Position numbers and translations under genes: made by a program. Shown piece by piece: positions 11,041 to 20,869 of a DNA stretch of 64,000 bases. Location of the stretch: assembly GCA_922989275.2 (NCBI GenBank), contig OV277869.1:3401190-3465189 (forward strand). Reading direction: 5' to 3'. This DNA is from Gari tellinella (Eukaryota; Mollusca; Bivalvia; Cardiida; Psammobiidae). The notes beneath the pieces are model-generated. The model ran no database searches and was not told the DNA's origin. It was given only the letters and a program-made list of their open reading frames with translations. The first letter of the stretch is position 1, and every line of letters starts with the position of its first letter.

Positions 11041-11400
11041 ATATTTTTATTTAAGAAAGTTTTTTGGATACAGACAAGATCGGGCGCAGAATTTTCAACA
11101 AATTTCTGAAGTTCTGCTACTTTATTTCCTGTCAGCCCCGGGCATTCCAATAGAGAATGTTTAAGTTATGCTTGGGGCAAATATTATTGAGTTATTTAAT
11201 TGCTACTGGTTGGTTTAGTTGGCTAAATTTATTTCCTAGATCCATTTGTAGGATCCTGGGATTTTGCTTTATCCCCCTTGCTTTATTTCTGCTTTTGTTT
11301 TTGTTATTTGCTTTTGTGCTGGGAACTATAGCCAGGTATTTGCCTTTGGTTTGGTAACACTAGCTTTGGATGTTGAGTCAGTGGCTGTGGTGTTTTTGGC
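11041..11400 (-). pseudogene. Endonuclease start and ORF1 end of the same retrotransposon
   Basis: The segment parallels 13,280-13,560, with shared words GCATTCCAATAGAGAATGTT and GGATCCTGGGATTTTGCTTT. It encodes the AP-endonuclease opening NILYWNARG with stops. It joins directly to the RNase H-side fragment, marking an internal deletion. Confidence 0.65.
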
Positions 11401-11505
11401 TGGAGAGCGAGTGTTCAGTTCGTCCTATGGATGAAATCTTCTGTTTTCATGACGGCATATTTCTAGTACATACACATCATCCCCTCCACTACCAACAGAG
11501 CTCCA

Positions 11506-11687
11506 GATAAGAGGTAGTTTTTTCAACAAATCCCACATTTTCTCACTATTTTAGCACCAAATCCTATGGTGTTACTACTCATTAGAATCGTCTCGAAGAG
11601 ACGATTCTAATGAGTAGTGACACCATAGGGTTTAATTCAGAAATAAAGATTTTAGTTTTTGAAAAACTACCCTTATCTGGTGCTCTG
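11506..11687. mobile_element. Family A MITE, copy A4
   Basis: Termini CAGAGCTCCAGATAAG and CTTATCTGGTGCTCTG surround the usual family A palindrome. The same retrotransposon without this insertion is seen near 21,225 (ACCAACATATGC). Unlike A1, A2 and A5, no 6-bp target duplication is present here. Confidence 0.85.
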
Positions 11688-12147
11688 CATATGCAATTTC
11701 ACTGTTTGCACCCAGGAGATGTTTAGTGACTTTGAAAAGAAATTTCGAGTCCCGTTGACAGGATTCTAATTTTTCTGTGTAAAAATTAACCTTTGACTTT
11801 GCTAACAATTTGTTTACTTTAGCACACTGCTCTCGATACAGTTGATCAATTATGAGTTTGGATAATTTCCACTTTCGTTCCAACTTATGCCCTTAAATGT
11901 TTAGCATCGTGAAGTTCCTGGGTGTAACATGGACATGATGGCCTGAAAGTTATGGTCTTAGTGCTCAATGGTGCATGCTTATTGATCATAGTTTTAAGTT
12001 TGTGTGTATAAACACTGACAATTTTGTCTGTCATTTGCAGAATTTCTTTCATTGAATCTGAGTTCAGGATATTTTGTTTAAACAATTCGACATTAATATC
12101 CCTAAGCCTTAAAAATGAAACAGTTTTTCTGATGGATGAAGGTTTTT

Positions 12148-12765
12148 CTACCTTTGCGCTGAAAGACAGAAATGGTCTCGAGAGATTTTGCCACTACCGT
12201 TAGATAGTCCAGGGTCTGTGACTTCGATATTTGAAACATAGTCTTCATTTTCTCTTGTGATAACAACATAAAGAGTGTGTCCTCCTACATGAGTGGCTTC
12301 TTTGACATGCTGTTCAAAACCAAATGATTCAGTTGTACTGACGTAACTGACAGTGTTACTGTCGTTTAAGATATCAAGATGAAGGTTTAAATCCCCTACA
12401 ATGATGACTTGTTTATCAGTGCTTGCAAATTTCGATAAAAAAAGATGCCAGTCCTTATCAAAAAAGACCGTAGTTTGTAGACCGTTTGCAGTGGATGGAG
12501 GGGGTCTATAGACGATCACTGCTAGACGCACTGTAAAATCTTTGATGCTTAATGTACAGTCAATGTGCTCAAAAGTTGAAAAATCATTATCTCTTGTAAA
12601 AGAAGGAATTTTGATATCAATGGATGCCTTATATATGAGCCCCACCCCACCACCCCGGCCTCCACTACAGCGAGGGACATGTTTGATCTTATAGCTGTCA
12701 GGAACCAGTTCACCTAAGCATGGTTTATCTGCAGCACTACCAAGCCAGGTCTTGGTTACGACCAT
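12148..12765 (-). pseudogene. AP-endonuclease domain of an L2/CR1-like retrotransposon
   Basis: A 205-codon frame shows the mid and late blocks of the apurinic endonuclease fold: TKTWLGS (ETWL-type block), VIVYRPP, IIVGDLNLHLD and SRDHF. The earlier block (NPRSV) lies upstream at about 12,840 in a shifted frame. It nicks target DNA in active elements; this copy has no reverse transcriptase. Confidence 0.75.
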
Positions 12766-13054
12766 TATATCAATATCATTTGAAATTATATAGTCGTGTA
12801 TAGCTAAAGCTTTATTTTTACTGATCTGGGGTTTGAACTGCAGAATTTAATTTGCTTCTGGGGTTTGGTGGGCATGGAATGTTCGTACTTTACATGAATG
12901 AGATTTTGTGTTTTTGCTTTAGGGGGTTCAACTGAGATTTCAAGTTTACTATTTGTTTGACAAGTACTGCAAACAACTTCTATTGACTGTGGTAATTCTC
13001 TCATAAGTTCATGATGAATGCCATCATAATATATAGTTTCTTATAAATGCATGC

Positions 13055-13143
13055 AGAAAATAGTTTAAGCAGGCTTTACTTTCAACCTGCTTTAAGTGGC
13101 CACATGTCTACAAAACTAGAAACAGGCTATGGGGTAATGGGTT
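13055..13143. mobile_element. Family E element, right-end fragment
   Basis: Carries the TTTAAGCAGG...CCTGCTTTAA hairpin arm and the ACTAGAAACAGGC...GGGGTAATGGGTTAA end of family E. It abuts the point where the endonuclease frame of the retrotransposon stops at 13,142. Confidence 0.6.
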
Positions 13144-13393
13144 AATGGAATTTTTTCGGTGCATATTTCAGTCCTTCCTTAATGTAAATTGCTGCACCCC
13201 CGCCTTGGGTTGGTCGTATGTAGGTTTCTGGTGGATATTGGTATCCATACAACTTTGGGATATTTTTCCCTACAACAAAGAATGTTTCTTGGATACAGAC
13301 AAGGTCTGGGGCAGAGTTGTTTACAAATTTCTGGAGTTCTGCTACTTTATCTGCTGTCAACCCCCGGGCATTCCAATAGAGAATGTTTAAATT
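13142..13393 (-). pseudogene. Endonuclease start of CCHC-type non-LTR retrotransposon
   Basis: Minus-strand frame opening NILYWNARG, then LVCIQET and GGGAAIYIKEG, the first three blocks of an AP endonuclease. It is cut off at 13,142 by a family E fragment and the L2/CR1-like element. It lies directly downstream of ORF1. Confidence 0.8.
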
Positions 13394-13439
13394 ATGCTTG
13401 GGATTGAATATTATTGTGTTTATTTAATTGCTAATGATT

Positions 13440-14925
13440 AATTGAGTGAATTAGGTTTATTTCCTAGGTCCCTTTGTGGGATCCTGGGATTTTGCTTTAT
13501 CCCCTGCTTTATTTTTGCTTTTGCTTTTGTTTTTTGCTTTTTTGGGACCAGCCTTATGGTGGGTCTTGGTGTTTTTAGCCTCGGGTTTAGGGTCCGTGGC
13601 TGTAGCATTGGATTTAACCTGGGTTTTGACCTGGGGTTTGTTGGTCCCTACTGGTGGGTTTGGTGACCTTATTTGATTGGGTTGGGGTCACATCTGGTAC
13701 AGTACCTTTAGCCTCTGTGGCTGCTGGCCCGTTAGCAATTCCTAGATCATTATCTAGGATTTGCTCCAGATCCTTGGGTGGCTCTTGCCCGGCCTGCTGC
13801 AGGACACGGAGAACGCATTGCTTGAACTGTTCTCTTGTGTATAGGGGGGCTTGTGGTGCCTTTGCCATTCTGTCCTGGTGAGTTTGGGCCAGTTCATTAT
13901 TGGTGTTGGCTATATGCGGGGCACCCCTTAAAAGCTGAAGAATGTTTGCCGCTGCAGTTGGCGCAGCGTTTGTTATTCCTAGCATTTCAATCCGCATGGC
14001 TGTGATTGGATCTGCATGTTGCCGTAGCGTGACCAAAGCGCTGGCATGTGTTGCATCTTAGGATGGTATACAGGACGGATGTGACCATGTATTTCATACC
14101 ATCAGCTGCTATGATGAAGAGGGGCATGGGGATGGCATTGAATGTCAATTTAACCAAGTTAGACCCTTGTTGGCTGGTTCCCATGGTTATTTGCGTAATC
14201 TTATTTACGCCTGCCTGGAGATAGTGCTTACAGGCGTTTGGGTTAGTCCAGCTGGTACGGTTACCTACATTAATTTGTCCTTTAGTGCAGGTTGCTTTTG
14301 GGGTTGTTTGCTTAGAGGGTTAAGGTGCATATCCGGTCGTTTCCTTAATAGCTACCTGGAACTTCCGGTTGTTATACCCCTTGGCTTTCCCAATTTTGTC
14401 GTTACGTATCTTGAATCTATTCCCCCCCATGGATTTGCAGATGTGTTTTCCCCCCATGTATCTGCAAAATTCCTTAAGGACAGCATTGCTGTCGATCTGC
14501 TGGGGAGACGTGCTGGCCTGCCATAGTGACTTTGGACAACACTATGGTTATCCATAATGAGGGTTGGCTGTTGGTGGGGGTGGGAGCTGCCCTAGGTTTA
14601 CCCTGTGAGGGGTGGGTGGGGTAGCTGCTTGGTGGTGGGGTAGCTGCCCCGGGAGAGGGAGGGGGTGAAAGAGGTGTAGACTTAGCCTTCTTATGCACAG
14701 GCGATGGGTTTGGGCTGGGGTTTGGGCTCGATTCAGGTGTAATAACCCTGTTTCTCTTGGGGTTCTTCCATCGGCCGTAGACCTATTGGATACTTTCCCC
14801 AGGGGCGTAAGATGAATGTCTTTAAGACTGATTTCCCCCTGGAGCAGACTGGGAGGGGGTTGCTGCAGTGCCCTTGAGTATGAGACATGAGGTTTTGGAA
14901 GGACGCTAGACGTTCCAGTGGCCAT
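13440..14925 (-). pseudogene. ORF1 (Gag-like, CCHC) of non-LTR retrotransposon
   Basis: The start is the MATG codon at 14,925 on the minus strand, followed by a Pro/Ser/Thr-rich region (to about 14,480), a zinc knuckle CNTCQRFGHATATC (about 14,080-14,040), an Ala/Gln-rich helical region (14,036-13,800) and a basic Lys/Pro tail. The knuckle is the nucleic-acid-binding motif of Jockey/I-type ORF1 proteins. Several frameshifts split it into pieces, so it is a decayed copy. The 70-bp CCAAT repeats upstream may be its promoter. Confidence 0.7.
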
Positions 14926-15156
14926 GTTTGTTTCCGAAGTATAAACTTATCTGACGTAGATTTTGTTTTCGGTCTAATTTGCTTAAGCAGTCTTAGTATC
15001 GGAGCTGTTAATCTTGCGTGCTATGCTTAGCTAACAGTTCCTAAATAAATATGCTTAGTTTCTATGTGTTATAGGGATAAGTAACTAAGTGATTAACTAA
15101 TAAACTAATTGCCTATGTAATCTAAATTATCGCTAAGTTATTGTTTTGAAAGCGTA

Positions 15157-15355
15157 GAGCTTGAGTCCTCAAAACGGATTGAAATTCGACCAATCAGCGG
15201 CCAGCAGATTTTTAATGTTTTGGTCCGAGCTTGATAGTCTAAAACGGATTGAAATTCAACCAATCAGCGGCCAGCAGAATTTTGATGTTTATGCCCGAGC
15301 TTGGAGGTCTAGAACGGATTGAAAATTAGCCAATCAGCGGCCTGCAAATTTCACT
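15157..15355. promoter_or_regulatory. Three 70-bp CCAAT-containing repeats
   Basis: Three copies start at 15157, 15227 and 15297, each with AACGGATTGAAA and CCAATCAGCGGCC. They lie about 230-430 bp upstream of the ORF1 start of the minus-strand retrotransposon. CCAATCA is the core NF-Y recognition site. A 5'-UTR promoter-monomer array, as in some L1 families, is an inference. Confidence 0.6.
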
Positions 15356-15499
15356 ATGAGATTTGCACAGACTTACACACAGAAAAATAGTAATTCTTAC
15401 CGACTTTCCTGTGTTCGTCTCTCTTTTCCTTCCTTTTCCTCCTTTTAGAATCACTTCCTACTTTTAATCTCTAGACCCAAACTAAACAAAACACAATAA

Positions 15500-16110
15500 A
15501 AATAAAAGCACGGGGAGTATTGTTTAAAACATTTCGCCTAGCGAACTTGTGAACTGCTCCCCATATCTATACTAAAGCAAATATATTAGTGTACAGCAAG
15601 GAGAGTATTGTTTTAAACATTTCGCCTAGCGAACTTGTGAACTGCTCCCCATATCTATACTAAAGCAAATAAATTAGTGTACAGCAAGGAGAGTATTGTT
15701 TTAAACATTTCGCCTAGCGAACTTGTGAACTGCTCCCCATATCTATACTAAAGCAAATAAATTAGTGTACAGCAAGGAGAGTATTGTTTTAAACATTTCG
15801 CCTAAAAACGACTTGTGAACTGCTCCCCATATCTATACTAAAGCAAATAAATTAGTGTACAGCAAGGAGAGTATTGTTTTAAACATTTCGCCTAGCGAAC
15901 TTGTGAACTGCTCCCCATATCTATACTAAAGCAAATAAATTAGTGTACAGCAAGGAGAGTATTGTTTTAAACATTTCGCCTAGCGAACTTGTGAACTGCT
16001 CCCCATATCTATACTAAAGCAAATAAATTAGTGTACAGCAAGGAGAGTATTGTTTTAAACATTCGCCTAAAAACGACTTGTGAACTGCTCTTCAAAACTG
16101 TACACTTAAA
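15500..16110. repeat. 88-bp tandem array with hairpin motif, six units
   Basis: Units begin with GTGTACAGCAAGGAGAG at 15589, 15677, 15765, 15855, 15943 and 16031. Each holds a potential hairpin, GGAGAG or GGGGAG paired with CTCTCC or CTCCCC, with an inner TTCGCCTAGCGAA stem. Some units instead carry AAAAACG pairing with CGTTTT-type sequence. Related single copies lie at 17,080, 17,670, 17,765, 17,853 and 23,665. The array lies downstream of the minus-strand SGNH ORF. Confidence 0.85.
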
Positions 16111-16303
16111 TAAAATTATAACCCTTAAAACACACATAGGGGGATATCCGAAACCAGACTAACAACAGGAGAATGTAAAACCAGAAACTACTCAGCACTG
16201 AATAAAACTGGGTCTACATCATCCTTGTTACAACAAATCATAATAAGGGTCTAGGGAACTCATGTTATAAACTCTTGAGATATTCATCTCCCAAAATATG
16301 GGT

Positions 16304-16319
16304 AGCCCTCAAAAGGGCT
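16304..16319 (-). terminator. Histone-mRNA-like 3' stem-loop after the SGNH ORF
   Basis: On the minus strand, AGCCCT, loop TTTG and AGGGCT form a perfect 6-bp stem with a 4-base loop followed by ACCCA, 23 bases after the ORF stop. Size, loop and 3' flank resemble the replication-dependent histone mRNA stem-loop, whose first pair is usually G-C. It is repeated downstream of two other copies. Confidence 0.5.
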
Positions 16320-16341
16320 GTTTGTTAGGTGATTCCTTAAC

Positions 16342-16757
16342 TTAAGAAACCACTGCCTTGAAGGAGCTCTTGATTGTCGAGAGCTGCCCAACCATACCCC
16401 GCTCGGTGGCATGGACCCCGCTGGCATCAACTTCAGCTGGAAAACGCCAGCGCTTGTGGACATCCACTAAATCAGCGGGGGGCAGCAGCTGTCTCAACCT
16501 GTCGTTCATTTGGCGTTGATTCCTAGCGTAAAAGGCCGGCGTACAATACTTGGTGCGTTTACGGCTGGCAATCCGGGCCACAAACACCCTCCGGCACCCA
16601 CAATCCAGCAAACGCTGCCGCACATCCAGTAGGGCCCGTACGGCAGCATCGAAGTTGTACCCCAGGCGTATATCATTTCCTCCAAGAAAGATAAACGCGG
16701 CATCGGGACGATACCGCTCTGCATCTCGCAGGAGGGTACTGCAATCCTGGGCCCTTA

Positions 16758-16788
<31 letters not shown>

Positions 16789-16909
16789 GACCGACAAATA
16801 TCAGGTCCCCGGGCACCTCAGCTAAGGGGGAACCGTCCCTCTTCTTCCTCATCCAAAAATCTCGTAGTCTGACGACGTGGGAGCTCCCGTACACTAAGAA
16901 TCGTGTCAT
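16342..16909 (-). CDS. SGNH hydrolase-like ORF with poly-G frameshift (copy S1)
   Basis: Starting at ATG 16909-16907, the product has block I as LVYGSSH (nucleophile Ser), block III as FLGGNDI and the C-terminal pair in VDASGVHATERG (Asp-x-x-Gly-x-His), so the SGNH esterase/lipase active site is complete. Length would be about 190 residues, shorter than typical GDSL enzymes. A run of 29 G residues (plus-strand C at 16760-16788), read as glycines, puts the two halves in different frames; a run of 3n+1 would be in frame. Such hydrolases are known in Ngaro YR retrotransposons and some CR1/L2 ORF1s. Flanking hairpin repeats suggest a mobile element. Native substrate unknown. Confidence 0.65.
16760..16788. 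repeat. Poly-C/poly-G homopolymer of 29
   Basis: An uninterrupted 29-base run inside the SGNH frame. The same site in other copies is 23 bases (23563-23585) or 6 (about 24531-24536), so the tract is length-variable between copies. Assembly error in run length is possible. Confidence 0.9.
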
Positions 16910-17079
16910 GGTTATGAAAAATAAACAAAACACACCAGTTTTATATAGCAAAAAGGTGCGAAAAACAAAGCGTCTACATTCGGATATCCCCCAGCTGCAC
17001 GCCTAACACAAACCAAAATACGTTTATAACGCATATTTAAATAACAAAGACTAAAAAACACATAAGCTAAGTGTACAGC

Positions 17080-17140
17080 GAGGAGAGTATCGTTTTAAAC
17101 ATTCGCCTTAAAAACGACTTGTGAACTGCTCTCCAGACCT
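17080..17140. repeat. Hairpin motif upstream of SGNH copy S1
   Basis: GGAGAGTATCGTTTTAAAC then TTCGCCTTAAAAACGAC and CTCTCC can pair as GGAGAG/CTCTCC and CGTTTT/AAAACG. This copy has perfect pairing at both stems where the tandem-array copies vary. Confidence 0.7.
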
Positions 17141-17149
17141 GTACACTTA

Positions 17150-17640
17150 AACACACAAACAAACAACAAACCATTCAAAAGCAAAGCTGAGGAGACTTGG
17201 GAGCTTGTAGCTAGTGACACTGCCCTTAACCGAAAGGGGACGTTGATCTTTCCGAGGTCCGCAAGATGCAGGCTTCCAAATTTTCTTCAGCTATAACATA
17301 ATAAACAACTGCCAAAACCTACAAATGGGTATATACTTATTGTCAATTTAGAGATTTAGGCTTCAAAATTTATAGGGGAAAATTAAATTAACCTCCTTTT
17401 GTACCATTTATAACCAGACTTGACCTCCAAAAACACTTCTTGCAATTCAATAACTTAACCTTCTGTTGATCATAGTTATACAACGCGGATAAGCTAACAG
17501 CAATTTAAATACCCACACACTCCCCTTGTCTGTAACCCTGGTATCTTATAAAAAACTACCATAAAACAAGATCCTCCATGTGAGATAATACCCTTAATAA
17601 CTAAACAATTTAATGTACATTGTAATACAAAACCTAATAT
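17150..17640. other. SGNH-element 5' sequence, no gene
   Basis: Minus-strand leader region of the SGNH elements. A related stretch occurs at 23,750-23,900 (shared AAAGCTGGGGA-like and GTTGATCTTT words). No other feature seen. Confidence 0.35.
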
Positions 17641-17659
17641 CAATCAGTAAAGGTGTATT

Positions 17660-17935
17660 ACAAACATTATAAGGGAAGGAGATTATTGTTTTAAACACTT
17701 CGCTTGCGAAGGAGTGAACTGCTCTCTAGACCCAAACTAAACAAAACACAATAAAAATAAAAGCACGGGGAGTATTGTTTAAAACATTTCGCCTAGCGAA
17801 CTTGTGAACTGCTCCCCAAACCTACACTAAAGCAAATAAATTAGTATACAGCAAGGAGAGTATTGTTTAAAACATTCGCCTAAAAAACGACTTGTGAACT
17901 GCTCTCCAGAACTGTACACTTAAATAAAATTATAA
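17660..17935. repeat. Three further hairpin motifs
   Basis: At 17671 GGAGAT...CACTTCGCTTGCGAAGGAGTG...CTCTCC, at 17768 GGGGAG...CTCCCC and at 17856 GGAGAG...CTCTCC. The outer stem changes on both sides between copies (GGGGAG with CTCCCC, GGAGAG with CTCTCC). Confidence 0.7.
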
Positions 17936-18115
17936 CCCTTAAAACACACATAGGCGGATATCCGAAACCAGACTAACAGGAGAATGTAAAACCAGAAACT
18001 ACTCAGCACTGAATAAAACTGGGTCTATACCATCCTTGTTACAACAAAACATAATAGGGGTCTAGGGAACTCATGTTATAAACTCTTTGAGATATTCATC
18101 TCCCAAAATATGGGT

Positions 18116-18131
18116 AGCCCTCAAAAGGGCT
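18116..18131 (-). terminator. Histone-mRNA-like stem-loop (copy S2)
   Basis: Same 16-base stem-loop as at 16,304, with the same TTTG loop on the minus strand. Confidence 0.45.
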
Positions 18132-18149
18132 GTTTGTTAGGTGATTCCT

Positions 18150-18450
18150 TAAAGCTTGTGGACATCCACCAAATCAGCGGGGGGCAGCAGCTGTCTCAAC
18201 CTGGCGTTCATTCGTCGTTGATTTCTAGCGTAAAAGGCCGGCGTACAATACTTTGTGCGTTTACGCCTGGCAATCCGGGCCACAAACACCCTCTTGCACC
18301 CACAATCCAGTAGGGCCCGTGCGGCAGCATCGAAGTCGTACCCCAGGCGAATATCATTCCCTCCAAGAAAGATAAACGCGGCATCGGGATGATACCGCTC
18401 TGCATCTCGCAGGAGGGTCCTGCAATCCTGGGCCCTCAGGCCCCCTCGAC
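18150..18450 (-). pseudogene. SGNH hydrolase-like ORF, partial (copy S2)
   Basis: The minus strand encodes GLRAQDC, FIFLGGNDI and the NQRRMNARLRQLLPPADLVD region, with an in-frame internal deletion before the DCGC segment and loss of both the block I end and the final His block. It is interrupted on the N-terminal side by the retroposed sequence at 18,465. Confidence 0.65.
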
Positions 18451-18464
18451 AGAGAATTTAACAT

Positions 18465-18858
18465 GATGATGATGAATGTTTTAACGTCTCTCTCTAAGCT
18501 GGCCATATGACGTACGCTCTTGTGAGGGATCAGTTGTTCCCCTCAGCCGGCGGGGAATAAATGGTGGACATCTGAAGTGGCTGTTTCCGACACATCTCTG
18601 TGGGTCCCAAAGTAGAATTCCGAAGTGGGTTGAGATCCAGCGGTGACAAATTCTGTTCCTGGTGCTGGATCCCAGTTGCATGTCGAATAGAGAACAAAGG
18701 CTTCTTTGAGGTCATCTTCCTGTAGAAACGGCGCTTTTTACGGCCACACCAGCCGATGTTAGTTAAGGCTTCAGCCATTGGCCAAGCCTGCCACGCTTGG
18801 CCATGGACTGAAGCCCTGTTCCTCTCCCACGACGTGAACGTCTCGGCTGGAGCGAGAG
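18465..18858 (-). mobile_element. Retroposed sequence with 14-bp target duplication
   Basis: AGAGAATTTAACAT flanks both sides (18451-18464 and 18859-18872). The minus-strand 3' end finishes in a short (ATC)n tail, as left by target-primed reverse transcription. An 82-codon frame (18778-18530) rich in Lys/Arg is open but unrecognised. It could be a SINE, a 5'-truncated LINE end or a processed transcript. Confidence 0.65.
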
Positions 18859-18872
18859 AGAGAATTTAACAT

Positions 18873-19380
18873 AGTAAAATATGTACATTAAGTATGAAAT
18901 AAGTGTATCAAAGTTTAGGTTAAGATGTTTACCACATAATTATGTTAAAGTGTAAAATTACCAATGAAATAGATCACTAATGTATATTAATTTGTAATAA
19001 AACTAACATTACATCAGTTGAAAACTATATCAAGGAAATATAACACATAAATAGATTAAGTTTATTAATTCCCTAAAATTACCTCCCTTTATATAATGAA
19101 TTTCTGAATTAATTACTTCCCTTTATATTTGACCACTACATATGTATATACCGGTATAAATACCCTAAATACCACGTGATCAATTGACACATATATATAA
19201 AAAAAATTATGCCATTGATCTTTTTAATTTTGAGTAAGACAATTTTAGTTTACCTGAGTAAGTCCCCCTTCAAAACCTTTGCCAGTTTCTTGTTAATCAA
19301 CACTCTCTGATGATCAAAACAAGCTCTGTTAAACCAGGGACTTTAGAAAAATCACCTAGTGAAAATCTTACATACCAACA
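18873..19380. repeat. Segment duplicated at 22.49-22.65 kb
   Basis: The part at 19139-19265 (TACCCTAAATACCACGT, ATTATGCCATTGATCTTTTT) recurs at 22,495-22,625. The remainder is AT-rich with nothing recognised. Confidence 0.5.
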
Positions 19381-19389
19381 TCATCTCCT

Positions 19390-19560
19390 CATCTTCCACC
19401 AAAGATATAATTTGGCTGAATATCTCAAAGGGTGATGAGTTGGGGCTGATGTCATTCCCACCCAAACTAAGAATTACAATATCTGCCTCCGTACCCATAG
19501 GCTATCCCGCAGATCAGAGCCAAAGTGGCTAAACCTTAGGCCCCCACCCCCCATCATCTG
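19390..19560 (-). pseudogene. Second-type SGNH hydrolase fragment
   Basis: The minus strand encodes a block III-like ILSLGGNDISPNSSPFEIF followed by a helical SQIISLVE region. This differs from the S1-S4 copies and matches 22,924-23,214. Only the middle of the domain is present. Confidence 0.55.
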
Positions 19561-20860
19561 ATTCTATGTGGTATACACTCAGAGGATCTTCTAACCGATC
19601 ACTTTTTAAATTCAAATTTATCGAAACAGGAAATGGCACACTGACGTAATCAGTTTTGTTTAAAATAATAAATTGCATGTGCATTGAATCCAAGTTTTGA
19701 ATTTTGAGTCTCTCTCTACGTAACGTCACACCTCCAAATTCGACGATTTAGGTATTTTGCACGTGCGAAGCGTGTATGGAGACATCGGTAAACACGGCTT
19801 TTGATTATTTGTTGGTCATCAATCGTCCTAACAGAAAAACATTTAACATGTCGAAAATGCGGATTGTACTAATCACAAGAGCACTCGAAATGTTGTGTTC
19901 AGAACCAACGTGAAATACCACGTTAACGTCATGGTCATTTTACGTCCTGGGCGCCCTAAAAATCGTTTACATTAAACATCAATATCTTATTTCACCAACT
20001 GCAACGCATTTCAACATGTCTTTCACCAATATCTGCTTGTTGTGAGGAACTTTTGTCTGACCGGAAGTGTAGAAACTAACGTCATTAGAGCCTACAGATG
20101 AAAAACTCACTATACGGAATCTTTCATTTTGGTTACCATACACTCGCTCGTATGTTTCCACGAATGTACGGTGACTGCACGCACATGTCTGGACCGTCGA
20201 ATATGTCAAAATAACGTAACGTAAATGCGTTAACGGCATCAACGCCAATAGTTTAAATGCAAAATTTTAACTTGGCGGCTCAAAATTCACCTTTTTTATC
20301 GATACATTAACATTGCACATTGCTGAAGCCGTTTAGGGTGGCATTCTTTGAGTATTCTGTAAATTTCACTAAGCCATTGCTGACAGCTAGTGGCAATTTT
20401 GGTATTTTACATATTATAAGAAAGCAGACCAGGAGATGCCTCAGTATTCTTATTTCAGTGCCAGTTGACAATATTCCATCAATACTAAGATAGTATTTTT
20501 TCAAAGTAATCATTTAAGTGCTACATATGGCACAAATGTCGCGTTGAAAGCTGGTAGCCTAATAGACAAATGTCATTCATGACATTGTGACTTGTCATTT
20601 TAGGGCTAGGTTACAATTTCATTCATATTTTCCCTAATTCGTGATCAATTTTACTAAAACTTTTCTTCCTGTTATAAAACATCTTCATCTCATGGAAAAC
20701 GTAAATTTTGGCAACCGGGTTAACTAGATTTTAGAGTAGCACCTTTAAATCTGACTGATCGGTTAGAAGATCCTCTGAGTGTATATTGCTTTAAAGCATA
20801 AAAATAGCCCTTTATAAATCATAAAATGTGTAAAATTAGCAAATAATAGTAATAATAATA
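19561..20860. other. No gene recognised
   Basis: A minus-strand frame of 89 codons (20248-19979) and one of 68 codons (20513-20307) are open but show no motif I can name. No splice-bounded exon is convincing. Confidence 0.35.
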
Positions 20861-20869
20861 ATTTTAAAC

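Larger units (their letters stand above)
11400..12850 (-). mobile_element. L2/CR1-like retrotransposon derivative, copy 1
   Basis: Minus-strand order: an endonuclease part (12765-12148, including the IVGDLNLHLD metal-binding region and the terminal SRDHF motif), a Lys/Cys-rich linker (12085-11632), then the 3' tail matching the copy at 20.87-22.16 kb. Reverse transcriptase is absent. Stops and frame changes break it, and a family A element is inserted at 11506-11687. Confidence 0.65.

Noticed and set aside
11500..11512. 6-bp target duplication for family A copy A4
   Set aside because: Flanks TACCAA and CATATG differ, and the empty site near 21,225 shows no duplicated bases.
15500..16110. Hammerhead ribozyme in the 88-bp array
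   Set aside because: No CTGANGA core on either strand; only a GAAA-like word is present, so the hammerhead fold is not supported.
15500..16110. CRISPR-like array
   Set aside because: Whole 88-bp units repeat, with no unique spacers and no cas genes; the context is animal DNA.
16506..16724. 72-codon ORF opposite-phase to the SGNH frame
   Set aside because: Shadow frame of the SGNH coding sequence, repeated at 18,208 for the same reason.
20307..20513. 68-codon minus ORF as an exon
   Set aside because: No clear splice sites and no family match.
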